From Streptomyces sp. NRRL S-455 (GTDB lineage: Bacteria > Actinomycetota > Actinomycetes > Streptomycetales > Streptomycetaceae), in the NCBI RefSeq assembly GCF_000717875.1, contig NZ_JOCT01000011.1, forward strand, positions 1-64,000: a stretch of DNA of 64,000 nucleotides. The letters run 5' to 3'. Position numbers and translations under genes: made by a program. Positions 39,535-48,440 of this stretch are shown in pieces (the first letter of the stretch is position 1; each line of letters begins with the position of its first letter). The notes under the pieces are model-generated. The model did not search any database and was not told the origin of the DNA. It saw only the letters and a list, made by a program, of their open reading frames with translations.

Positions 39535-40782
39535 ATGAACACGCTGGACACCCCCCTCACTCTCCCGAACGGCCAGGTACTGGCCAACCGCCTGATGAAG
39601 TCGGCGCTTAGCGAGGCGCTGGGAAACAAGAACAACGCACCCGACGAGCGCCTCGGCCGTCTGTACTCCACATGGAGCCGAGGCGGCTATGGCCTCATGA
39701 TCACCGGCAACGTCATGATCGATCGCGAACAGCTCGGCGAACCGGGCAACATCGTCATTGAGGACGAACGTGATCTCGACGCGCTCTCGCGCTGGGCCAA
39801 GTCGGCCCAGAACTCGGGCGGTGTGATCTGGGCACAGCTCAACCACCCCGGACGCCAAGCCAATCCTTTTGCACTCGGACACACGCCGGTGGCCCCCAGC
39901 CCCATCCCGACGAAACTGCCCGGTGCCACGACGCCGCGCGAACTGCGACCGGCAGAGATCGAGGAGATCATCGAGCGCTTCGCCACGGCCGCGGCCGTGT
40001 GCGAGACGGCCGGCTTCAACGGCGTACAGGTGCATGGGGCTCACGGGTATCTCATCTCGCAGTTCCTGTCACCCCTGGCGAACCGGCGCGAGGACGACTG
40101 GGGCGGCGATCCGGAGCGGCGGATGCGTTTCGTCCTCGAGGTCGTCCGCCGCGTCCGCGGCCGCGTCGGGCCCGGCTTCGCAGTGGGCATCAAACTCAAC
40201 TCGGCGGACTTCCAGCGCGGCGGATTCACCGAGGACGAGTCCCAGGCCGTGCTGGCCGCGCTCGCCGACGAAGGCATCGACCTCATCGAGGTCAGCGGCG
40301 GTACTTACGAGTCCATGGCGATGAGCGGCTCGGCGGCCCCCAGTACCAGGGCACGCGAGGCGTACTTCCTGGAATACGCCCGTACCGTTCGCAAGCTGGT
40401 GGGCGACATCCCACTCGCCGTCACCGGCGGATTCCGCACCCGCGACGCCATGCGGCGTGCCGTAGAGGCCGGCGAATGCGACGTGGTCGGCATCGGCCGG
40501 CCGGCGATCACCACGCCGGACGCGGCCCGGCTCATCCTCGAAGGGCAGACCGAGGCACTCACGGCACGCCAAGTGCGCTACGGCATGAGAACCCTGCTGG
40601 GCAAAATCGCCGACCTCAAGACCCTGGACGGGGTAATGGACATGAGCTGGCACACTGACCAGATACATCGTCTCGGGAACGGCCTGCACCCCGACCTGAA
40701 TCGCGGCAGCCTCGCAGCCACCGTCGCGATGGTTCGGCGAAACAGGCGCACCTCGTTCCGCACCAAGCGAAGCGGGTCATGA
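39535..40782 (+). CDS. NADH:flavin oxidoreductase / Old Yellow Enzyme family
   Basis: The 415-residue protein is an FMN-dependent TIM-barrel reductase. Visible are LPNGQVLANRLMKSALSEALG (N-terminal strand), YGLMITGNVMIDREQ, WAQLNHPGRQAN, GVQVHGAHGYLISQFLSPLANRREDDWGGDPERRMRF and DVVGIGRPAITTPDAA. It likely reduces activated C=C bonds. ATG 39535 is chosen because the conserved barrel starts immediately after it. Confidence 0.88.
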   Translation: MNTLDTPLTLPNGQVLANRLMKSALSEALGNKNNAPDERLGRLYSTWSRGGYGLMITGNVMIDREQLGEPGNIVIEDERDLDALSRWAKSAQNSGGVIWAQLNHPGRQANPFALGHTPVAPSPIPTKLPGATTPRELRPAEIEEIIERFATAAAVCETAGFNGVQVHGAHGYLISQFLSPLANRREDDWGGDPERRMRFVLEVVRRVRGRVGPGFAVGIKLNSADFQRGGFTEDESQAVLAALADEGIDLIEVSGGTYESMAMSGSAAPSTRAREAYFLEYARTVRKLVGDIPLAVTGGFRTRDAMRRAVEAGECDVVGIGRPAITTPDAARLILEGQTEALTARQVRYGMRTLLGKIADLKTLDGVMDMSWHTDQIHRLGNGLHPDLNRGSLAATVAMVRRNRRTSFRTKRSGS

Positions 40783-41097
40783 GCGTCTGCGCCTTCAACG
40801 GGCTGGAGACCACGCTCGCCGCCGTCACCGCGGCGGCCAGGACCGCTCGATCTCTTCCAGGTGATTGCGCCGGCGGGAGAGGCCGTCGAAGTCGCAGCGG
40901 GGCCAGGGATGCGGCGCGTCAGACAGGCTGCCCGGCGTCCAACAGGGCGGGCACGTTGACATTGACCCACCCTTAATGCCCGAAATACCCAGATCTGCCG
41001 CATGGGTGGTGGGACAGGGGCACCAAGACTCGGACCCGAATTCCCGGACAGCTTGTTCCGTGAGGAATCATTGCCTCTGAACTGCGGAAACGTAGAG
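40783..41097. other. Gene-poor interval before rnpB
   Basis: I see no supported gene here. Short frames exist on both strands but none has a ribosome-binding site or recognisable product. The right end abuts the 3' end of the RNase P RNA, so its terminator or processing site should lie here; no clear hairpin with a U-tract was found. Confidence 0.5.
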
Positions 41098-41505
41098 CGG
41101 CAGACGAGTCGGGCTGTACGCCGGGTTCTGTTCCCGGGGTTCCTCGCGGAGCCCCGGGCGACGGCCATCCATCTAGGACCGGCGTTGCCGCCGGCCTCGT
41201 GCGGTCTACCCGCGGACTCGGGCGGGCAGCCCTCGGTCGTCCGCGCAGAAACACCGGAGTGTTTCCTCTTGACCTTGCTCCGGGTGGGGTTTACCTAGCT
41301 GCCCAGGTCACCCTGGGCACTGGTGGTCTCTTACACCACCGTTTCACCCTTACCCAGCACCGAGGTGCTGGGCGGTTTGCTTTCTGTGGCACTGTCCCGC
41401 GGGTCACCCCGGGTGGCCGTTAGCCACCACCCTGCCCTGTGGAGCCCGGACGTTCCTCGGGGAGCTCCCCGTCAGGGGGACTCCACGCGGCCGTCCGCCC
41501 GGCTC
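41098..41505 (-). ncRNA. rnpB: RNase P RNA, bacterial type A
   Basis: Read on the minus strand, the segment has the conserved 5' block GAGGAACGTCCGGGCTCC (complement of 41441-41458), then GGTGGCTAACGGCCACCC, CCACAGAAAGCAAACCGCC, a G-rich middle with CTAGATGGATGGCCGTC, and the 3' block ACAGAACCCGGC...CTCGTCTGCCG. The two ends can pair as P1 with one bulge. It processes tRNA 5' ends with RnpA. The ends are estimates. The EamA gene's stop codon at 41472 falls inside the 5' end. Confidence 0.93.
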
Positions 41506-42401
41506 GTCTGCCGTGTGGACCATGGTACCCGGCGTGGCGAAGGCTTCGGCGCCGCCGCCGTGGCCAGGACCGAGCCCGCCAGGATCAGGGCGAAGGCGGC
41601 CAGCACCGTCGGGGTCAGGTGCTCGTCGAGGAAGACGGCGCCTGCCGCCACCGCGACCGCCGGGTTGACGTACGTGATGACCGACGCGCGGGCCGGACCG
41701 GCCTCCTTGATCAGTTCCAGGAAGGCCACGAAGGCGATGGCCGTGCAGACGACGCCGAGTGCCGCCAGGGCGGTGAGGGTCTCGGGCGAGGGGAGGGCGG
41801 CGGGGCGGGAGGCGATGGCCGCAGGGGCGTAGACCAGGGCGGCCAGCGCCAGGCAGGGCGTGATCAGGTGCAGGGTCGGGACGTTCTTGAGGTGGCGGCT
41901 GGCGATCAGGGGGGCTGTGGCGTAGCCGACGACCGTCAGCAGCACCTCCGCGAGCGAGAGGGCGTCGCCGCCCGTCAGGTGCGGGACGGTGAGGACGCCC
42001 ACGCCCGCGAGGCCCAGCGCGAGTCCGGTGATCCGGCGGGTGCCCAGCGGCTCCGCCTGGCCGAAGAAGCGGGACAGCAGGACACTGACGATCGGTACGC
42101 CCGCTATCAGCAGGCCCGCGGTGGAGCTGGAGAGGTGGCGTTCGGCGTCGGTCAGGGTGTACCAGGGGCCGACGATCTCGATGACGGCGAACGCCAGCAT
42201 CGGCTTCCAGTGCGTCCGCAGGGTGCGTATCAGGCCCGGCTGGCGCAGGGCGAAGGGGAGGAGGAGGGCGGCGCCGAGCGCGCAGCGCGCGAACACCACC
42301 GCCGAAGGAGACAGTTCGTCCACCGCCACCTTGATCATCAGGTAGGGGACGCCCCAGATGACTCCCATCAGGGAGAAGAGGAACCAGCCGCGTGCAGTCA
42401 T
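41472..42401 (-). CDS. EamA-type DMT family transporter
   Basis: The 309-residue protein has ten hydrophobic segments in two EamA halves (GVIWGVPYLMIKVAVDELSPSAVVFARC; AALGVVCTAIAFVAFLELIKEAGPARASVITYVNPAVAVAAGAVFLDEHLT). It is a drug/metabolite transporter, substrate unknown. The 3' end overlaps the 5' end of the rnpB RNA by about 34 nt on the same strand. It is 19 bp downstream of the AraC regulator gene and may be co-transcribed with it. Confidence 0.9.
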   Translation of the reverse strand: MTARGWFLFSLMGVIWGVPYLMIKVAVDELSPSAVVFARCALGAALLLPFALRQPGLIRTLRTHWKPMLAFAVIEIVGPWYTLTDAERHLSSSTAGLLIAGVPIVSVLLSRFFGQAEPLGTRRITGLALGLAGVGVLTVPHLTGGDALSLAEVLLTVVGYATAPLIASRHLKNVPTLHLITPCLALAALVYAPAAIASRPAALPSPETLTALAALGVVCTAIAFVAFLELIKEAGPARASVITYVNPAVAVAAGAVFLDEHLTPTVLAAFALILAGSVLATAAAPKPSPRRVPWSTRQTSRADGRVESP

Positions 42402-42420
42402 GCGCCGAGTCTCAGGGGTC

Positions 42421-43260
42421 TCAGCCCGCCGTGTCTTGAACGCTGTTGCGGTACGCCGCCGGGGTCACGCCCAGCACCCGGCGGAACCAGCGGGTGAGGT
42501 GCGCCTGGTCGGCGAAGCCGACGAGGCCGGCGACCTCGGCGGGGCGCAGGCCGGCTTCCAGGAGGCCGCGGGCTTTGGCCACGCGGTGCTGGGCGAGCCA
42601 GGCGTACGGCGGTAGACCCATCGTGGTGCGGAAGGCGCGGAGGAGCTGGTAGCGGGACAGACCGAGGTCGGTGGCGAGGGCGGCCAGGGAGGGGGGATCG
42701 AGGAGTTCGTCGGCGAGGCGGTCGCGTACGGTCCTGGCGATGTGGTCGGCGCCGGGCAGCGTGTCCGTGCTCGCCCGGGCCGTGGAGTGGCGGCGGGCGA
42801 GGGCCGTGAGCAGCCAGGGCAGCCGGGACTCGGCTTCCAGGGGGTCGGGGCAGGTGCTGATGTCGGTGTGGGCGGCGCGGAGGGCTGCGGCCAGGTCCGG
42901 GTCGTGCAGGACGGGGTCGCGGAAGTGCGGGAGGCCGCCGAGGGAGCCGTCGGTGAGGAGGGACGGTTCGGCGTAGAGGGCCTGGTAGGCGTAGCCGTCG
43001 GTGGCGGCCGGGCCGCCGGTGTGCGTCTCGCCCGGTTCCAGGACGACGATCGAGCCGGGGTAGGAGTGGATGCGACCGCCTCGGTAGGCGATGACCTCCG
43101 AGCCGCCGACCGTGACGCCGATGGTGAACTCGTCGTGGGCGTGGGGCGCGTAGACGTGCTGGTCGAAATGGGCGGTGAGGAGGTCGAGGGGTGGGCCGGA
43201 GCGGCCCAGGCGGGCCCTGGTCCACCGGGTCTGTTCTCGTGTCCCTTGCCGTGTGCTCAC
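42421..43260 (-). CDS. AraC family transcriptional regulator
   Basis: The 279-residue protein has an N-terminal cupin-type sensing domain (HAHDEFTIGVTVGGSEVIAYRGGRIHSYPGSIVVLEPGETHTG). Two helix-turn-helix motifs follow (LAALATDLGLSRYQLLRAFRTTMGLPPYAWL and PAEVAGLVGFADQAHLTRWFRRVLGVTPAAYR). It probably controls the adjacent EamA exporter, the classic LysE/EamA plus AraC pairing. GTG 43260 is preferred for the G-rich ribosome-binding site 6 nt upstream; GTG 43278 is also possible. Confidence 0.88.
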   Translation of the reverse strand: MSTRQGTREQTRWTRARLGRSGPPLDLLTAHFDQHVYAPHAHDEFTIGVTVGGSEVIAYRGGRIHSYPGSIVVLEPGETHTGGPAATDGYAYQALYAEPSLLTDGSLGGLPHFRDPVLHDPDLAAALRAAHTDISTCPDPLEAESRLPWLLTALARRHSTARASTDTLPGADHIARTVRDRLADELLDPPSLAALATDLGLSRYQLLRAFRTTMGLPPYAWLAQHRVAKARGLLEAGLRPAEVAGLVGFADQAHLTRWFRRVLGVTPAAYRNSVQDTAG

Positions 43261-43284
43261 CTCGTACCCCCCGCCCACAGGGGA

Positions 43285-43851
43285 TCAGAGGAAGTCGGTG
43301 GTGTCCAGGTCGAAGGCGAAGGGTTCCGGGAGAGTGAGCGGTCCGCCGAAGGCCGTGGTGTGGGAGCGGAGGTAGTCGCCCTTCTCGGGTTCTGTGAAGA
43401 GCGTTGTCGCGGAGGCGTCGCGATCGACGAGCAGGTAGAGGGGGATGCCGCCGCGGGCGTAGCAACGGCGTTTGGCCCCGCGGTCGATCTCCGGCCTGGT
43501 GAAGGTCACCTCCAGCACCATGGTGACTCCCGCAGAGGGCATCCAGGGCGGCGCGCCCCGGAAGAGCTGTGGGGCGCGGGCAACGACTGTGCCATCGGGG
43601 ATCACATGGTCCTGTGGTTGTCCGACCGCGTTCTTCAGCTTCAGTCCCTTGTTCCCGGAGAACTGGACGTCGAAGTCGCAGCGTTGGTGGAGCTGGTTCA
43701 CGATCCGGCTGATGCAGTGCTCGTGGTGACCGTCCGGCAGTGAGGTGAGGACGAATTCGCCCTCCACCAGTTCGGCGCGGAAGCCCTCCGGGGTGTCCAG
43801 TTCGACGAACCAGTCCAGGAGGAGCTTCTGCGTGTACGGGTCTTGTGCCAT
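43285..43851 (-). CDS. Uma2 family (DUF820) restriction-endonuclease-like protein
   Basis: The 188-residue protein has the PD-(D/E)xK-like pattern of the Uma2 family: AELVEGEFVLTSLPDGHHEHCISRIVNQL, VIPDGTVVA (Asp), TMVLEVTFTRPEIDRGAKRRCYARGGIPLYLLVD (Glu and Lys). These are numerous in Streptomyces and may be nucleases, but function is not established. ATG 43851 starts the conserved segment. Confidence 0.87.
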   Translation of the reverse strand: MAQDPYTQKLLLDWFVELDTPEGFRAELVEGEFVLTSLPDGHHEHCISRIVNQLHQRCDFDVQFSGNKGLKLKNAVGQPQDHVIPDGTVVARAPQLFRGAPPWMPSAGVTMVLEVTFTRPEIDRGAKRRCYARGGIPLYLLVDRDASATTLFTEPEKGDYLRSHTTAFGGPLTLPEPFAFDLDTTDFL

Positions 43852-43947
43852 GGCGAGGTGCTTCCCTTCCGCGATCACCGATCAGGCTGGGGCACGTCGC
43901 GGTTCAGGTACGCGGGTTCCGTGATCGCTTCCCTCGATCGTGGTCTC

Positions 43948-43968
43948 TTGACCTTGCCGTAACGTCAA
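43948..43968 (+). promoter_or_regulatory. MerR-type operator/promoter
   Basis: TTGAC and GTCAA arms flank an 11-bp centre (CTTGCCGTAAC), forming a 21-bp dyad that contains a TTGACC -35 element, 17 bp before the MerR start. This is the classic arrangement for MerR autoregulation. Confidence 0.65.
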
Positions 43969-43984
43969 CGTCTTCACTGGTCCC

Positions 43985-44740
43985 ATGCGGATCGGAGAAC
44001 TCGCCGCCGTCGTCGGTGTCACGACGCGGGCCGTGCGGCACTACCACCATCTGGGGCTGTTGCCCGAGCCGGAGCGGCTGGCCAACGGGTATCGGGAGTA
44101 CGGGTTGCGGCACGCTGTCGTGCTGGCGCGGATCCGGCGGCTGACGGAGCTGGGGCTGGGGCTCGCCGAGGTGCGGGACGTGCTGGCGGAGGACGCCGGG
44201 AAGGACCTCGTCGAGGTGCTGACCGAGCTGGACGAGGATCTGGCGCGGCAGGAGGAGGCGATCCGGGAGCGGCGGGCACGGTTGCGGGTGCTGCTGGAGG
44301 CGGAGGGCGGGGTGCCGGCCGAGGGGCCGGTGTCGCCGGAGCTGGCCGCCTTGTTCGCCGGGACCGCGCATCTGTCGGACTCGCCGATGGCCGCGAAGGA
44401 CCGCGAGATCATCGCCTTCCTGGAGACGGCCATGCCGGAGGGCGCGCGGGAGCAGCTCGTGTCGTCGGTGGGTGAGGTTTTGGGGAGTCCGGAGGCCGTG
44501 GCGCGGGCCCATGAGGCGTACGCGCTGCTCGACGCGCTGGCCGGTGCCGAGCCGGATGATCCGCGGGTCGCCGAGGCCGCTCGGCTCCTTGCCGACTGCA
44601 TTCCCCCGGGGCTGTTCCCGGACGCCGGGGACCTCGATCCGGGCCACAGCGTGCTGCGGGCGTTCTACGACGATCTCGCTCCGGCGCAGGCGGAGGCCCT
44701 CCGCCGTACGCTGCGGATCCTCGCGGAGGAGCGGCGATGA
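43985..44740 (+). CDS. MerR family transcriptional regulator
   Basis: The 251-residue protein starts with a MerR winged helix (MRIGELAAVVGVTTRAVRHYHHLGLLPEPERLANGYREYGLRHAVVLARIRRLTELGLGLAEVRDVL) and a coiled-coil dimerisation helix (DLARQEEAIRERRARLRVLL). The ~140-residue C-terminal domain has no metal-binding Cys pattern, so it may sense an organic ligand. The stop overlaps the next gene in an ATGA junction. Confidence 0.92.
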   Translation: MRIGELAAVVGVTTRAVRHYHHLGLLPEPERLANGYREYGLRHAVVLARIRRLTELGLGLAEVRDVLAEDAGKDLVEVLTELDEDLARQEEAIRERRARLRVLLEAEGGVPAEGPVSPELAALFAGTAHLSDSPMAAKDREIIAFLETAMPEGAREQLVSSVGEVLGSPEAVARAHEAYALLDALAGAEPDDPRVAEAARLLADCIPPGLFPDAGDLDPGHSVLRAFYDDLAPAQAEALRRTLRILAEERR

Positions 44741-45315
44741 GGGTCGCGCGGCGGCTGGTCGTGCACGAGGTGCGGCTGCTGGTGAGCCTCGTGCTGTGGG
44801 TGGTGCGGCGTACGCGGGGGGCGGGCGGCGGGCGGGCCTTCGGGTATGCGCGGGGGCAGGGCGCCATGATGGCCGGCTTCGCGTTCGTGTGTGTCGTGGA
44901 GACGGTGGCTTTGTCCGTGCTGCTGCGGGACTGGCCTGCCGTGCACGCCGTCTTCCTTTTCCTGGACGTGTACGGCGTGGTCGTGGTCGTGGCGTTGCAT
45001 GCCGCGTCCGTCGTGCGTCCGCATGTGCTGGACGTGGAGGGGGGTGTGCTGCGGATCCGGCGGTACGTGCATGTCGATCTGCGGGTGCCGTTGGAGCGGA
45101 TCGCGTCGGTGCGGCGCGAGCTGCGGATGTCGCACGAGCGGGCCGACGGTGAGCTCGACGTCGAGGTGGGGTCGCAGACGACCGTCACGCTCGAGCTGAC
45201 GGAGCCTGTCACGCACCTCACCTTCCTCGGGCGCCGTCGCGATGTGCGGGTCGTCCGGTTCCACGCCGATGACGCCGACGGGCTCGTGCGTGCCCTGGGA
45301 GGGGCGCGGGTCTGA
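44737..45315 (+). CDS. Membrane protein, function unknown
   Basis: The 192-residue protein has two hydrophobic segments (about residues 45-62 and 68-90) followed by a soluble, beta-rich C-terminal half (VLDVEGGVLRIRRYVHVDLRVPLERIASVRREL, VTLELTEPVTHLTFLGRRRDVRVVRFHADD). That half resembles a PH-like domain of bacterial membrane proteins. It is coupled to the MerR gene by an ATGA overlap, so it is probably regulated with it. Confidence 0.8.
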   Translation: MRVARRLVVHEVRLLVSLVLWVVRRTRGAGGGRAFGYARGQGAMMAGFAFVCVVETVALSVLLRDWPAVHAVFLFLDVYGVVVVVALHAASVVRPHVLDVEGGVLRIRRYVHVDLRVPLERIASVRRELRMSHERADGELDVEVGSQTTVTLELTEPVTHLTFLGRRRDVRVVRFHADDADGLVRALGGARV

Positions 45316-45359
45316 GCTCCCCGTACGCTGTCGGCTGCGGTTCGATCGAAGGAGTACGC

Positions 45360-46142
45360 GTGCTTGTCCTGCTGCCGCCGTCCGAAGGTAAGGCGTCGTC
45401 CGGTCGTGGTGCGCCGTTGAAGCCGGAGTCGCTGTCGCTGCCGGGGCTCGCCGAAGCCCGGGAGGCGGTCCTCACCGAGCTGGTCGAGCTGTGCGCCGGT
45501 GACGAGGACAAGGCGCGTGAGGTGCTCGGGCTGAGCGAGGGGCTGCGGGGGGAGGTCGCGAAGAACGCGGAGTTGCGTACGGCGGGGGCGCGGCCCGCCG
45601 GGGAGATCTACACCGGGGTGCTGTACGACGCCCTGGGGTTGGCGTCCCTCGACACGGCGGCGAAGAGGCGTGCCGCGCGGTCGCTGCTGGTGTTCTCCGG
45701 GTTGTGGGGTGCCGTGCGGGTGACGGACCGGATTCCCTCCTACCGGTGTTCGATGGGGGTGAAGCTGCCGGGTCTGGGGGCGCTGGGCGCGCACTGGCGT
45801 ACGCCGATGGCGTCGGTGCTGCCCGAGGCCGCCGGGGACGGGCTGGTGCTGGATCTGCGGTCCGCCGCGTACGCCGCCGCGTGGAAGCCGAAGGGTGAGG
45901 TGGCCGGGCGGACGGCGTCCGTGCGGGTGCTGCACGCGCCGACGAGGAAGGTCGTCAGTCACTTCAACAAGGCGACGAAGGGGCGGATCGTGCGCAGCCT
46001 GCTGACCGCCGGGGCCGATCCGAAGGGGCCGGCGGAGCTGGTGGAGGTGCTGCGGGATCTCGGGTACGAGGTGGAGGCGGAGGCTGCCGCGAAGGCGGGG
46101 CGGGCCTGGTCGCTGGATGTGCTGGTGAGCGAGGTTCACTAG
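45360..46142 (+). CDS. yaaA: YaaA family (peroxide stress) protein
   Basis: The 260-residue protein has the YaaA hallmarks MLVLLPPSEGK, GEIYTGVLYDALGL, LLVFSGLWGAVRVTDRIPSYRCSMGVKLPGLG and VSHFNKATKGRIVRSLL. In E. coli YaaA limits intracellular iron-dependent damage during peroxide stress and binds DNA. Its last codons and TAG stop form the first copy of a 23-bp tandem repeat, so the terminus may vary between strains. Confidence 0.87.
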   Translation: MLVLLPPSEGKASSGRGAPLKPESLSLPGLAEAREAVLTELVELCAGDEDKAREVLGLSEGLRGEVAKNAELRTAGARPAGEIYTGVLYDALGLASLDTAAKRRAARSLLVFSGLWGAVRVTDRIPSYRCSMGVKLPGLGALGAHWRTPMASVLPEAAGDGLVLDLRSAAYAAAWKPKGEVAGRTASVRVLHAPTRKVVSHFNKATKGRIVRSLLTAGADPKGPAELVEVLRDLGYEVEAEAAAKAGRAWSLDVLVSEVH

Positions 46143-46222
46143 CGAGACCGTGCGGGGTTCACTGGCGAGACCGTGCGGGGTTCACTGGCGAGACCGTGCG
46201 GGGTTCACTGGCCAGACCGCCG
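46133..46222 (+). repeat. Four tandem 23-bp units at the yaaA stop codon
   Basis: Units beginning GGTTCACT start at 46133, 46156, 46179 and 46202. The first differs by carrying the yaaA TAG stop; the last diverges after about 15 bp. The units are directly adjacent with no spacers. Confidence 0.9.
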
Positions 46223-46288
46223 CGCATCGCGTTGCAGCATGCGCAATGAGCTTTGCATATGTTGCTGGGGCGGCGGCAGGATACCGCC

Positions 46289-46936
46289 ATGACCTCTGCT
46301 CCGCCCGCGTCCGTGCTGGATCTCGCGCCCGTCGTCCCCGTCGTCGTCATCGAGGACGCGGGCCACGCCGTGCCGCTGGCGCGGGCGCTGGTCGCCGGGG
46401 GGCTGCCCGCGATCGAGGTGACGTTGCGGACGCCGGCCGCGCTGGACGCTATCCGGGAGATCGCCCGGGAGGTGCCGGACGCGGTGGTCGGCGCCGGGAC
46501 GGTGATCAGCCCGGGGCAGGTCGGCGACGCCGTGGCCGCGGGGGCCCGTTTCCTCGTCAGCCCGGGCTGGACCGACGTACTGCTGGAGGCGATGCGGGGG
46601 TCCGGGGTGCCGTTTCTGCCGGGGGTGTCGACCACCTCCGAGGTCGTGGCGCTGCTGGAGCGCGGGGTGCGGGAGATGAAGTTCTTCCCGGCACAGGCCG
46701 CGGGCGGTACGGCGTATCTGAAGTCGCTGTCCGGGCCGCTCCCCCAGGCCCGGTTCTGCCCCACGGGCGGGATCGGTCCGGCCTCCGCGCCGGACTACCT
46801 GGCCCTGCCCAACGTCGCCTGTGTGGGCGGGAGCTGGATGCTGCCGTCCGACGCGGTCGCGGGGCGCGACTGGGGCCGTATCGAGGCGCTGGCCCGTGCG
46901 GCGGCGGGGCTCAGCGCAGGTGGGACGTGTCGTTGA
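46289..46936 (+). CDS. eda: KDPG/KHG aldolase (2-dehydro-3-deoxyphosphogluconate aldolase)
   Basis: The 215-residue protein is a class I TIM-barrel aldolase that cleaves KDPG to pyruvate and glyceraldehyde 3-phosphate. It has VPVVVIEDAGHAVPLARALVAGGLPAIEVTLRTPAAL (catalytic Glu), AGTVISPGQ, FLVSPG, PGVSTTSEV, EMKFFPAQAAGG (Schiff-base Lys) and PTGGIG. ATG 46289 starts the conserved N-terminus. Partial dyads occur just upstream (TTGCAGCATGCGCAA region near 46230). The 3' end overlaps the convergent RNase H gene by 26 bp. Confidence 0.9.
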   Translation: MTSAPPASVLDLAPVVPVVVIEDAGHAVPLARALVAGGLPAIEVTLRTPAALDAIREIAREVPDAVVGAGTVISPGQVGDAVAAGARFLVSPGWTDVLLEAMRGSGVPFLPGVSTTSEVVALLERGVREMKFFPAQAAGGTAYLKSLSGPLPQARFCPTGGIGPASAPDYLALPNVACVGGSWMLPSDAVAGRDWGRIEALARAAAGLSAGGTCR

Positions 46937-48422
46937 GGAGCCGGACGCTGGCGTTGCCGTCCGCGTAGTACGCGACGACCGACAGGGACGCGGCCGACAG
47001 TTCCATGCGGAACAGGGACTCCGGCGGGGCTCCGAGGGCGAGCCGGACGAACGTCTTGATCGGCGTCACGTGCGTGACGAGCAGCACGGTGCGGCCCGCG
47101 TACGCCGAGATCAGCTTGTCGCGGGTGGCGGCGATCCGGGTGGCGGTCGCCGCGAAACTCTCGCCGCCTCCGGTGGGTTCGGCCTCCGGGGAGGCCAGCC
47201 AGGCGTTCAGGTCGTCCGGGTACCGCTCGCGCACCTCGGCGAAGGTGAGTCCCTCCCAGGCGCCGAAGTCCGTCTCGCGCAGTCCGTCGTCGATGCTCAC
47301 GTCGAGGCCGAGCCGGGCCGCGACGATGCCGGCCGTTTCCCGGGTGCGGGTGAGGGGTGACGACACGATCGCCTGGATCGTGCCGCGCCGGGCCAGCAGA
47401 GACGCTGCCCGTTCGGCCTGTTCCCGGCCGGCGTCGGAGAGGGAGGGGTCGGTGCCGCCGCTGCCGGAGAAGCGCTTCTGGGGTGTCAGCGGGGTCTCGC
47501 CGTGGCGCAGCAGGACGAAGGTGGCGGGGGCGCCCATGTCGGCGGGGGCCCAGCCGGGGGCGGCCGAGCTGAGGGTGGCCGAGCCTGGGGTGGACGAGCC
47601 GGGGGTGGCCACGGCCCTGGCGGCACGGGTGTCGGCGTCGGCCTTCGCGGCCCCGTCATGCGTGTCGGCGTCGGTTTCCCCCACGCGCCCGCCGACCGCG
47701 GTCTTTCCGGCGCCTGCGCCCGACTCGGCGGCGCCCGCCTCGGATTCGGCGGCGCCCGCGTCGGACTTCGCGGCTTCGCCGCCCGGCGGGTTCGTCGCAT
47801 CAGAGGCGGCGGCGAGGGCGGTGTCCGTCGCTGAGCCCGCCGGCGCGGCGGCGTGTCCCTGAGCGAGAGCCTCACGCACCCGCGCCGCACCCGCGGCCGC
47901 GTCGCCGGGCGGGGCCGGCGGGGCACCGGCCCCGCGGGCCTGATCGACCCCGGCGGCATGACCGGGGCCCGCGTCCAGCTCAGCCGTCGACTCGGCCTCC
48001 GACCACTGCTCGCCCCTGGCCCCGGCGTCCATCGCCTCGTTGGCCAGCCGGTCCGCGTGCTTGTTCCGCTCTCGCGGGATCCACTCGTACGTCACCCGCC
48101 CGGGTGGGAAGACCCGGGCCGCGTCCGACGCCAGCGGCTTCATGTCGGGGTGCTTGATCTTCCAGCGGCCCGACATCTGCTCGATGACGAGCTTGGAGTC
48201 CATCCGGACGTGGACGGTCGCGTCCGGATCCAGGGCATGGGCGGCGCGCAGGCCGGCGAGGAGGCCCCGGTACTCGGCGACGTTGTTGGTGGCGACGCCG
48301 ATGTACTCGGCGGTCTCCCGCAGCGTCTCGCCCGTCGCCGCGTCGCTGACCACGGCCCCGTAGCCCGCGGGCCCCGGGTTGCCCCGCGACCCGCCGTCGG
48401 CCTCGACGATGAACTCCCGCAC
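46911..48422 (-). CDS. Bifunctional RNase HI / acid phosphatase
   Basis: The 503-residue protein joins an N-terminal RNase HI domain (EADGGSRGNPGPAGYGAVV, NNVAEYRGLLAGL, MDSKLVIEQMSGRWKIKH, NKHADRLANEAMD) to a C-terminal phosphoglycerate mutase-like acid phosphatase (LLRHGETPLTPQKRFSG, SSPLTRTRETA, TDFGAWEGLTFAEV, LLVTHVTPIK). A ~150-residue Ala/Asp/Gly-rich disordered linker lies between. It matches the S. coelicolor SCO2299 / M. tuberculosis Rv2228c type. It is third in a minus-strand operon, 18 bp after the zinc-ribbon gene. Confidence 0.92.
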   Translation of the reverse strand: MREFIVEADGGSRGNPGPAGYGAVVSDAATGETLRETAEYIGVATNNVAEYRGLLAGLRAAHALDPDATVHVRMDSKLVIEQMSGRWKIKHPDMKPLASDAARVFPPGRVTYEWIPRERNKHADRLANEAMDAGARGEQWSEAESTAELDAGPGHAAGVDQARGAGAPPAPPGDAAAGAARVREALAQGHAAAPAGSATDTALAAASDATNPPGGEAAKSDAGAAESEAGAAESGAGAGKTAVGGRVGETDADTHDGAAKADADTRAARAVATPGSSTPGSATLSSAAPGWAPADMGAPATFVLLRHGETPLTPQKRFSGSGGTDPSLSDAGREQAERAASLLARRGTIQAIVSSPLTRTRETAGIVAARLGLDVSIDDGLRETDFGAWEGLTFAEVRERYPDDLNAWLASPEAEPTGGGESFAATATRIAATRDKLISAYAGRTVLLVTHVTPIKTFVRLALGAPPESLFRMELSAASLSVVAYYADGNASVRLLNDTSHLR

Positions 48423-48440
48423 CGGACAGGCTCCCCGGGA

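Noticed and set aside
46133-46222. Short CRISPR or attachment-site array
   Set aside because: 23-bp units abut with no spacers and lie at the end of yaaA; no integrase or cas gene is nearby.
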